Origin: Bryobacterales bacterium
GTDB taxonomy: Bacteria > Acidobacteriota > Terriglobia > Bryobacterales > Bryobacteraceae
Reading direction: 5' to 3'
Length of the DNA stretch: 10,848 nt
Assembly: GCA_003132865.1 (NCBI GenBank)
Contig: PKYZ01000598.1
Span: 1 to 10,848 of the forward strand
In this document: piece by piece, positions 5,872 through 10,848 of the stretch
How positions within the stretch are numbered: the stretch's first letter is position 1
How the letters are laid out: every line of letters starts with the position of its first letter
Made by a program: the position numbers and the translations under genes
Notes under the pieces: generated by a model
Seen by the model: only the letters and a program-made list of their open reading frames with translations
What the model was told of the DNA's origin: nothing
Databases searched by the model: none

Positions 5872-6708
5872 ATGGATGCCAAACCGAGTGACGAAGAGCT
5901 ACGTCGTAAAGAACTTTATTCGCTATTCCAGGAGTCACGGATAGAAGAATTCTTTGCCGACGCCGTTAACGAATTAGGGGAACTACAGGGTCAGCTCGAT
6001 GATCTGGCGAGGGAGCCAGAAGCGGTATTCCAGCAAATGGTGAGAGACTCTGCGGATTTCGCGAGCGCAATCCTGAGACTGACGGGCAAGACCCGTCAGG
6101 AGCTAAAGGAACATCCTGGCGGATTACAGCGATATATCGGAGATTTGGCACGTGACCTCGGAGGAATCCGACTTCTTCTGAAAGCAGTGACGACTGAGCC
6201 GGGAGCCGGGCCACTCTTCCTCAAAGCCCTAGCGAGAACCAGACGTGGACCACTTCGACAAGTGAAGTTCGAATGCTCAGGAGAATTCTATAAACGCTTG
6301 ATGGACGAGAAACTCCAGCGGAATCTCACGGTTCAGCAGCTTGCGATTCGGGCGTTGGATCGGTACTTCGCGATCCCAGAATCTGTACATCGTAGGATCG
6401 AAGAAGAGGCCCAAGCCGCGGGGGCGCCGCTTCGCGACGTTCTGCGGCAGCGCTTCGCTCGTGCCGTGTCCCGGTCTGCCAATCGTGGTGGAAGCGAGAT
6501 TTTGATTCTCACTCACCCCGATCGTGACCATTTGGCCTCAATAGCGGCGGTGGCACATTACCTCGCGCAGCTGCCGCCTGAAAAGGCGAGTCTGGTCCGT
6601 GAATCGCTAGCTTTAGACCTGAAGTATTACCGGACTTCCAGGTTTCGGACCGGCAGCGCGGAACGAAGCGCAGCCGCCCGCAGCAAAGGACTAAAAGGAA
6701 GGAGATGA
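5872..6708 (+). CDS. Unknown protein with probable ribbon-helix-helix segment, precedes the integrase
   Basis: I do not recognise the full family. From the ATG at 5872 it has 278 residues. A GTG at 5824 would add 16 but is less likely, since GGGG precedes the ATG at a usable distance. Residues 1-90 are helical and charged, possibly coiled-coil. Residues 131-165 (VKFECSGEFYKRLMDEKLQ, then LTVQQLAIRALDRYF) have the strand-helix-helix pattern of an Arc/MetJ/CopG ribbon-helix-helix DNA-binding domain, which is inference from pattern. Then come a second helical segment and a basic tail (last 25 residues rich in Arg, Ser and Lys). HPDRDH at 215-220 looks like a metallo-hydrolase motif, but the domain needed around it is absent. 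The stop is 3 nt before the integrase ATG, so both are translated together. It could be an accessory factor for integration or partition. Confidence 0.7.
   Translation: MDAKPSDEELRRKELYSLFQESRIEEFFADAVNELGELQGQLDDLAREPEAVFQQMVRDSADFASAILRLTGKTRQELKEHPGGLQRYIGDLARDLGGIRLLLKAVTTEPGAGPLFLKALARTRRGPLRQVKFECSGEFYKRLMDEKLQRNLTVQQLAIRALDRYFAIPESVHRRIEEEAQAAGAPLRDVLRQRFARAVSRSANRGGSEILILTHPDRDHLASIAAVAHYLAQLPPEKASLVRESLALDLKYYRTSRFRTGSAERSAAARSKGLKGRR
6699..6704 (+). promoter_or_regulatory. Strong ribosome binding site of the integrase gene
   Basis: AAGGAG lies 7 nt before the ATG at 6712 and overlaps the last codons of the upstream gene. It fixes the integrase start and indicates that the integrase is translated from the same mRNA as its upstream neighbour. 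Confidence 0.75.
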
Positions 6709-6711
6709 TTC

Positions 6712-8001
6712 ATGGGGCGAAGGCGGCTCAGGAAGAGAGCGAATGGCGAAGGATCTGTCTACCCTAGACTCGACGGGCGGTGGGCCGCAGAGGTGACTGT
6801 CGGTTACGACGAACGAGGCCGCCAGCAGAAATCCCGGGTATACGGCCGAACGCAAGCGGAAGCACGTGACAAGCTTGAGAAGCTGAAGGCTCGCCTCGCC
6901 GAAGGCCTCCCCCCCAAACCGGAGAAGCAGACCGTTGCGCAGTTCCTGACCACGTGGTTGGATACGGTCTGCCCTGCCAATGTCGGGGACAAAACCCTGC
7001 GCACCTACCGTGACCTGGTGGAGGACCACATCATCCCGGCACTCGGAAGAATCGTGCTGAGCAAACTGGGCCCGCAGCACGTGCAGCAGTTCGTCGAGGA
7101 TCTGCGGAAGAAACCAAAGACGTCCAGAAAGAGGAGTCCAGATGCAGAGGGGTCTGCCGTAGCCCAGGCCCTGACCGTTGCGGCGCCGGAGTGCCTGTCG
7201 CAGAGAACCGTCAAGCACTGTCGGGATGTGCTGCGCGCGGCCTTGAACGTAGCGATGAAATGGAACTTGGTCTCCAGGAACGCGGCGGCTCTCACGACGA
7301 TCTCCAACCCGAGAAAGGCGAAGCCGCATTTCTACGATGAGTCGCAAGGCCGGGCCTTTTTGGAGGCGATCTCCGGAGATCGGCTGGAGGCCCTGTTCTG
7401 GCTCGCCTTGTGTCTAGGACCGCGGGAGGGAGAGCTGCTGGGCCTGCAGTGGACCGACTTCGATTTCGAAAAAGGAACGGTTACAATCCTGCGTCAGTTG
7501 CAGAGGATCAAGCGGAAGGGAGAAAAGAAGAGCCGTTTGGAGTTGGTTCAGACGAAAACGGAAGGCAGCGATCGGAGGATTCGGGTGCCTCAAATCGTGC
7601 TCGAAAGGGTGCTTGCGCATCGCACCCGTCAGGAGGAGGAGCGCCAGTTGGCCGGCAGCGCGTGGCGTGAGACGGGCATGGTCTTCACGGCGCATAAAGG
7701 CACCTTCTTGGAACCGCGGAACATGCTGCGCGAGTACTACCGGCTGCGCGACCGGGCGCATCTTCCCAAGATACGCTTTCACGATCTGCGACACTCGGCC
7801 GCCACCATCCTGAAGATGGCCGGCATTTCTGACGGGGCCATCCAAAAGCTGCTAGGGCACGCATCGGTCCGCACGACCCAAGATGTCTACATGCACCTGA
7901 CACCCGGCGGGGAAACACAAGCGGCCGATAAAATGGACGAGATTTTTGGGCCAGTAGCTGTCAAGGTAGCTGTCAAGACCGCCAAAGGTCAGGTGAATTA
8001 A
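6712..8001 (+). CDS. int: Tyrosine recombinase, phage/island-type integrase
   Basis: The 429-aa protein has the three domains of phage integrases. The N-terminal arm-binding domain (about 10-65) starts GEGSVYPRLDGRWAAEVTVG. The SAM-like core-binding domain (about 75-190) carries TVAQFLTTWLDTV. The catalytic domain (about 205-415) has the full set of active-site residues: R238 in GPREGELL, K282 in QTKTEGSDRR, H357 and R360 in FHDLRHSAA, H383 in LLGHASVRTT, and nucleophile Y393 in TQDVYMHL. It should be active. It would cut and rejoin the element at the tRNA-Arg gene, whose CCA end begins 21 bp after the stop codon. The 3' end of the gene contains a 12-bp tandem repeat and an inverted copy of tRNA T-arm sequence that may belong to the attachment site. 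Translation is coupled to the upstream RHH-like gene. Confidence 0.95.
   Translation: MGRRRLRKRANGEGSVYPRLDGRWAAEVTVGYDERGRQQKSRVYGRTQAEARDKLEKLKARLAEGLPPKPEKQTVAQFLTTWLDTVCPANVGDKTLRTYRDLVEDHIIPALGRIVLSKLGPQHVQQFVEDLRKKPKTSRKRSPDAEGSAVAQALTVAAPECLSQRTVKHCRDVLRAALNVAMKWNLVSRNAAALTTISNPRKAKPHFYDESQGRAFLEAISGDRLEALFWLALCLGPREGELLGLQWTDFDFEKGTVTILRQLQRIKRKGEKKSRLELVQTKTEGSDRRIRVPQIVLERVLAHRTRQEEERQLAGSAWRETGMVFTAHKGTFLEPRNMLREYYRLRDRAHLPKIRFHDLRHSAATILKMAGISDGAIQKLLGHASVRTTQDVYMHLTPGGETQAADKMDEIFGPVAVKVAVKTAKGQVN
7954..7977 (+). repeat. 12-bp exact tandem repeat at the integrase 3' end
   Basis: GTAGCTGTCAAG occurs twice in a row (7954-7965 and 7966-7977), encoding the repeated AVKVAVK near the C-terminus. 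It lies about 50 bp from the tRNA 3' end, where arm-type integrase binding sites are commonly found. It may instead be simple slippage within the coding sequence. Confidence 0.55.
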
Positions 8002-8022
8002 GATGTAAGTGATTGATTTTAA

Positions 8023-8062
8023 TGGTGCGCCCGAGGTGATTCGAACACCTGACCTTCTGGTT
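8023..8062. other. Putative attachment-site region in the tRNA 3' half
   Basis: Tyrosine integrases of this type recombine within the 3' part of a tRNA gene, so that the inserted element restores an intact tRNA. Here the integrase gene lies on the 3' side of the tRNA, as expected. The core is placed between the CCA end and the anticodon loop, but its exact limits cannot be seen because the partner copy is outside the window. An 11-bp inverted match to the integrase 3' end (7985-7995 with 8046-8056) lies within it. Confidence 0.45.
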
Positions 8063-8099
8063 CGTAGCCAGACGCTCTATCCAGCTGAGCTACGGGCGC
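8023..8099 (-). tRNA. tRNA-Arg (anticodon ACG)
   Basis: The minus strand folds as a complete 77-nt tRNA with encoded CCA. The acceptor stem is GCGCCCG with CGGGCGC. The D-arm is GCTC-AGCTGGATA-GAGC, the anticodon arm TCTGG-CTACGAA-CCAGA, and the T-arm AGGTG-TTCGAAT-CACCT; the 3' end is A plus CCA. The anticodon is ACG, read as ICG after deamination, and decodes the CGN arginine codons. It serves as the insertion target of the neighbouring island and remains intact. Confidence 0.97.
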
Positions 8100-8117
8100 A
8101 TGGGAGCGTACCTCTTC

Positions 8118-8146
8118 AATCTACCGTGTCCGCGCGGCCTGCGCAA
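8118..8146 (-). promoter_or_regulatory. Promoter of tRNA-Arg
   Basis: On the minus strand TTGCGC (8141-8146) is spaced 17 bp from TAGATT (8118-8123). The start point would be near 8111, leaving a leader of about 12 nt before the mature tRNA 5' end at 8099. Spacing and position fit a tRNA promoter. It lies on the chromosomal side, so insertion at the 3' end does not disturb it. Confidence 0.65.
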
Positions 8147-8208
8147 CTGCCGCGGCCTGCTGCGCCTGCTGCGTAACCTGCGCCCCGGAACTTGCGCCAT
8201 ACAGCGTA

Positions 8209-9303
8209 ATGATGCGCTGGGAGGGGACGCGTTGGGCCTGCCTGCTTGCGTGCTGCGTCACACTTGTAACTGCCTGCCGCGCCGCTACCTTCGACGAACT
8301 CGCCCGGCAAGCCGCCGCCGCGCGCGACGCCGACCACGTGCCACAAGCCATCGATCTCTACCAGCAAGCCCTCCAACTCAAGCCCGAATGGTCCGAAGGC
8401 TGGTTTTACCTCGGCACCCTCTATTACGATTCCGACCGCTACGCGGATGCGCAGCCGGCTTTCGCGCAATTCGTCAAGCTCGCGGACAAGCCCGCCGGCT
8501 GGGCGTTTCTGGGTTTGTGCGAGTTCGAGACGGGCGACTACACACTGGCCCGGGAACATATGCAACAGGCGCTCGATGGCGGTCTGGCGCCCGAAATCGA
8601 ACAAGTGGTCCGCTTCCACCAAGCACTACTGCTCACGCGGCTGGGCCTTTTCGAGCAGGCGTTGCACTGGTATAAGTCTCTGGTGCGCCGCGGCATCCAC
8701 GACCCTACACTGGTCGCCGGCCTGGGCCTCAACTCGCTTGATAAACCGATGCTGCCAAAGGAGACGCCGCCCGCTCAACGGGAATTCATTGCCGCGGTGG
8801 GCCGGACCGCCTATGCCTGGATGTCGGGAGACAATGCCAAGACGGAAGCGGCGTTCCACGGCCTCCTGGAAGCTTACCCAGCCGCTCCCGGCGTTCATAA
8901 TTTATACGCCACGTATCTGCTGAGCTCCCACCCGGATGCCGCGCTGCCGGAGCTGCGCCGCGAATTAGAAGTGAATCCGCAATGCGTGGAAGCGCGCGCC
9001 TTGCTCGCGCTTCTGCTGCTCCAGGCGGGTCAGCTCTCCGACGCATCGTCTTACGCGAAGAAGGCGGCGGAAGACCAGCCTTCCTCTCCGCTGGCGCAGT
9101 ATGCTTATGGGTTGACCCTCGCCGATCCGCATGAGGCCGCCGCGCACCTGGAAATCGCCGAGCGGCTGGATCCCTCTAATTTCGAGTACCATGTGGCATT
9201 GGCGCATGCATACTCAAGATCCGGCCGAAATGACGACGCGCGCCGCGAGCGGAAAATCTCTATCCAGTTGGCCAGGGAGAGCGATCCGCGGGGCCCGAGT
9301 TAG
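8209..9303 (+). CDS. TPR-repeat lipoprotein
   Basis: The 364-aa product has a signal peptide with a lipobox: a hydrophobic stretch after MMRWEGTRW ending in LVTAC, with C23 the likely lipidated residue. Cleavage after CRAA by signal peptidase I is the alternative. The exported part is built of TPR helices: AIDLYQQALQLKPEWSEGWF near 46-66, then YADAQPAFAQFVKL, YTLAREHMQQALDGG, a divergent middle, and further repeats from about residue 230 to 355 (VEARALLALLLLQAGQLSDA). TPR proteins act as protein-binding scaffolds. The paired cytochrome gene starts inside its 3' end, so the two are probably made together and may assist each other in the periplasm. No Shine-Dalgarno sequence is visible, and either of the two adjacent ATGs could be used. 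Confidence 0.85.
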   Translation: MMRWEGTRWACLLACCVTLVTACRAATFDELARQAAAARDADHVPQAIDLYQQALQLKPEWSEGWFYLGTLYYDSDRYADAQPAFAQFVKLADKPAGWAFLGLCEFETGDYTLAREHMQQALDGGLAPEIEQVVRFHQALLLTRLGLFEQALHWYKSLVRRGIHDPTLVAGLGLNSLDKPMLPKETPPAQREFIAAVGRTAYAWMSGDNAKTEAAFHGLLEAYPAAPGVHNLYATYLLSSHPDAALPELRRELEVNPQCVEARALLALLLLQAGQLSDASSYAKKAAEDQPSSPLAQYAYGLTLADPHEAAAHLEIAERLDPSNFEYHVALAHAYSRSGRNDDARRERKISIQLARESDPRGPS

Positions 9304-10312
9304 CCGCGCCTTGGAGATTTCCCTCGCGCTGCCGGCCCTCGTGTATGCCGCTTCGCCGCCTGCCGGCCCAACTGCTTGTGCCACCTGCCATCCCGCCCAA
9401 GCGCAGTCGCAGCCCAAGACCGCCATGGGCAACGCCATCGAGTTGCCTCCGGACCAGGAGAACCTCAAAGCCCACCCTAAGCTGACCTTTGAAAAAAACG
9501 GCTACGCCTACACCATCGAGCGCCAGGGCGATCTGAGCACATACACCGTGCGCGACGGCGAGGGCGAGCTCTCGTTGCCCATTCAATATGCGTTCGGCGT
9601 CCACATGCAGACCTTCGTCTTCCAATACCGGAGCCGCTTCTATGAAAGCATGGTCAGCTATTACCCGAAACTAAGCGGCTTGGCTATCACTCTGGGCGAC
9701 GAGCAGTTGCGGCCTCGCAATCTGGTGGAAGCCATGGGGCGCGAGACCTCCAACCAGGAAATCGCCGTCTGCTTCGATTGTCACGGCACGGGCGGCGTGA
9801 CCCAGGGCAGAGTGACTCTCGATTCACTCAAGCCGGGCGTCGCTTGCGAGCATTGCCACGCGGGCGTGGCCACTCACATGGAAGCCATCGCGCGGGGCAA
9901 GATCGCGGCGCTTCCCGCGAAACTCGGCCAGATGGGCGCCGAAGACATGTCGAAGTTCTGCGGCCAGTGCCATCGCACGTGGGAGTTCGTCGTCAGGGCG
10001 CGGGAGTGGGGCGAGGTCAATATCCGGTTTGCGCCTTACCGCCTGGCGAATAGTAACTGTTTCCTCGGCGATGACAAACGGATCCGTTGCACCGCCTGCC
10101 ACGATCCGCATGCCAACCTGAATCGGGACGAAGCCGGTTATGATCGCGCTTGCCTGGCATGTCATGCGTCGAATGCGCAAAAGTCCTGCCGTGTCTCGCG
10201 GAACAACTGCGTCGCTTGTCATATGCCGAAGGTGACTCTGTCGGATGGCCACGCTGTCTTTACCGATCACCAAATCCGGATCGCCCGCCCCGGCGATCCC
10301 TACCCCAACTAA
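9230..10312 (+). CDS. Exported seven-haem c-type cytochrome
   Basis: Seven CxxCH haem-attachment motifs are visible in the 360-residue product, with first cysteines at about residues 50, 181, 206, 244, 287, 308 and 327 (CATCH, CFDCH, CEHCH, CGQCH, CTACH, CLACH, CVACH). The middle and end resemble the cytochrome c554-like multihaem group (CHDPH, CHMPK). Such proteins move electrons in the periplasm. The start is uncertain. The frame is open to 9131, but the ATG at 9230 gives an arginine-rich n-region, a short hydrophobic stretch LEISLALPALVYA and an AAS cleavage site; a TTG at 9311 is possible. With the ATG at 9230 it overlaps the TPR gene by 74 nt. A non-haem domain of about 125 residues lies between the first and second motifs. 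The electron donor and acceptor are not evident. Confidence 0.9.
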   Translation: MTTRAASGKSLSSWPGRAIRGARVSRALEISLALPALVYAASPPAGPTACATCHPAQAQSQPKTAMGNAIELPPDQENLKAHPKLTFEKNGYAYTIERQGDLSTYTVRDGEGELSLPIQYAFGVHMQTFVFQYRSRFYESMVSYYPKLSGLAITLGDEQLRPRNLVEAMGRETSNQEIAVCFDCHGTGGVTQGRVTLDSLKPGVACEHCHAGVATHMEAIARGKIAALPAKLGQMGAEDMSKFCGQCHRTWEFVVRAREWGEVNIRFAPYRLANSNCFLGDDKRIRCTACHDPHANLNRDEAGYDRACLACHASNAQKSCRVSRNNCVACHMPKVTLSDGHAVFTDHQIRIARPGDPYPN

Positions 10313-10371
10313 GTCTTCGAGGGCAGGCTGCAATCGCAAATGCCACTTACTTCTTCCCATCTTGAGCAAGC

Positions 10372-10401
10372 TGTGGGGCAGGACTCCAGTCCTGCGGCCG
10401 A
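10372..10401 (+). repeat. REP-like palindrome, copy A
   Basis: A TGTGGGG head is followed by a perfect hairpin GCAGGACT-CC-AGTCCTGC (10378-10395). Together with copy B in opposite orientation and copy C it forms a set of related extragenic palindromes after the cytochrome gene. It could also end transcription by blocking exonucleases or polymerase. Confidence 0.65.
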
Positions 10402-10452
10402 CGTCCACTTCGGCCTGTTCGTGCTCGAATATGGCTGATACAGTTACGTGAA

Positions 10453-10480
10453 GGGCGGGTCCTGGAGGACTGCCCCGCAC
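10453..10480 (-). repeat. REP-like palindrome, copy B (inverted)
   Basis: Read on the minus strand it starts GTGCGGGGCAGTCC, loops at TCCA and returns as GGACCCGCCC, so it is a diverged, inverted copy of the 10372 element with an imperfect stem. Confidence 0.55.
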
Positions 10481-10559
10481 AGCGGCAAGCTGCGCCAGAC
10501 GCAGGCTTTCGGACTATTGGGTTTCGCTCAATACGGTGACGGTTTTGGTCACAACCAAA

Positions 10560-10589
10560 TGTGGGGCGGGTCCCATGACCCGCGCCGAG
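10560..10589 (+). repeat. REP-like palindrome, copy C
   Basis: TGTGGGGCGGGTC-CCAT-GACCCGC shares the TGTGGGG head with copy A. It has perfect 7-bp arms (10566-10572 and 10577-10583) and a four-base loop. Confidence 0.6.
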
Positions 10590-10639
10590 CCGCCGGATCT
10601 GCAAAGCCGGAAAGTAGCTAGCTAGTTTCTGTCGCGAAA

Positions 10640-10716
10640 CCCATAAGCCACTGATATAACATAAGTTATGGGAGCGGCGGGCGTTGGGGATGGCCGACGC
10701 TACCGTTGCCCGCCGC
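10640..10716. repeat. Nested inverted repeats, possible structured RNA or dispersed repeat end
   Basis: CCCATAA (10640-10646) faces TTATGGG (10666-10672), and CATAA-G-TTATG overlaps the second arm, so two hairpins compete. Directly after comes GCGGCGGGC (10674-10682) with GCCCGCCGC (10708-10716), nine perfect pairs around a loop that itself can pair GCGTTGG with CCGACGC. The density of structure is above that of the surroundings. No known RNA family is recognised. Confidence 0.45.
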
Positions 10717-10848
10717 GCGTGCGAGCCGAGTCCCCGTTCTTGTGCCGGCTAGGCTTTCCAAGAGATCGCGACGGCGGGGAGCGCCACTCCGTGGTGTCGT
10801 CGCCGGTTCAGTCTCGCCCGCTCGCGAGTTCCTGCGCCCAAAACAGAG

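Larger units (their letters stand above)
1..8025. mobile_element. Right portion of an integrative island inserted at tRNA-Arg
   Basis: The stretch carries a tyrosine integrase next to the 3' end of a tRNA gene, an AlpA/Xis-like factor, a primase/helicase-like replication protein, and two kinds of defence-type genes (TIR-NB-ARC and a BrxA-like gene). Beyond the tRNA the gene content changes to housekeeping-type envelope genes. The left limit is not visible: I found no second copy of the tRNA 3' segment within the window, so the element runs past base 1. The right limit is placed at the tRNA CCA end but could lie anywhere in the 3' half of the tRNA. That this is one element and not several nested ones is inference. 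Confidence 0.65.
10313..10848. other. 536-bp gene-free region with repeats and structured DNA
   Basis: No frame here shows a start, ribosome binding site and protein-like composition together. The left half carries REP-like palindromes and a TTTGGT-CACA-ACCAAA dyad. The right half has a CCCATAA/TTATGGG inverted repeat and a strongly GC-rich stretch with nested hairpins. Any gene it leads to lies beyond the right edge. Confidence 0.5.

Noticed and set aside
5667..5891. A 74-codon frame, or a 37-aa basic peptide from the ATG at 5778, before the RHH-like gene
   Set aside because: Composition looks like random GC-rich sequence with a basic end, the ribosome binding site is weak, and it overlaps the better supported start at 5872.
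6514..6531. HPDRDH motif resembling the metal site of metallo-beta-lactamase-fold hydrolases
   Set aside because: Only about 60 residues follow and the rest of the fold (further His and Asp ligands) is missing, so it is probably a chance match.
8156..8173. Tandem 9-bp CCTGCTGCG repeat before the TPR gene
   Set aside because: Short, GC-rich and without partners. It is probably local slippage and not a regulatory array.
9778..10480. Open frames on both strands overlapping the cytochrome gene
   Set aside because: They run across seven CxxCH motifs of a clear gene and have no features of their own.
1..10848. CRISPR array or rRNA genes
   Set aside because: No regularly spaced repeats with unique spacers and no rRNA-like segments were seen.

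Overview
The window reads as the integrase-bearing (right) end of an integrative genomic island, followed on the right by host chromosome. The DNA is GC-rich. Two things suggest an Acidobacteriota-like soil bacterium of the Solibacter/Bryobacter kind: a TPR lipoprotein paired with a multihaem cytochrome c, and intergenic palindromes of the GGGGCAGGACTCC type. This is an impression from gene content, not a phylogenetic result.

Island, bases 1 to about 8025. At the left edge an operon runs leftwards. It has a small excisionase-type helix-turn-helix (HTH) gene (514-765) with a well-formed promoter, then the 5' part of a gene with no stop in the window (1-465) whose product resembles BrxA/DUF1819 of BREX phage-defence systems. 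Next comes about 480 bp with no convincing gene, then a rightward TIR-NB-ARC gene (1347-2936), an NAD-hydrolase-type immune STAND protein that seems to have lost its C-terminal sensor region. Convergent to it is a primase/helicase-like replication gene (3065-5188, minus) preceded by an AlpA/Xis-like HTH gene (5220-5468, minus). A 400-bp divergent control region carries five GTAC motifs spaced at about one helical turn. Rightwards from it run a gene for a 278-aa protein with a probable ribbon-helix-helix segment and, 3 nt later, a tyrosine integrase gene (6712-8001).

Boundary. The integrase stops 21 bp from the CCA end of a complete tRNA-Arg(ACG) gene on the minus strand. This is the standard geometry for integration into the 3' end of a tRNA gene. 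No second copy of the tRNA 3' end was seen in the window, so the other attachment site should lie left of base 1 and the island is larger than what is seen here.

Host chromosome, 8100 to 10848. A TPR lipoprotein gene overlaps an exported seven-haem cytochrome c gene. They look like an envelope electron-transfer pair. After them come about 540 bp with no gene but with REP-like palindromes and a strongly structured GC-rich stretch.

As a whole the island combines integration (integrase, AlpA-like factor), possible autonomous replication (Prim-Pol/DUF3987 protein) and defence cargo (TIR-NB-ARC, BREX-like operon). The most promising unexplored part is the leftward operon, most of which lies outside the window.
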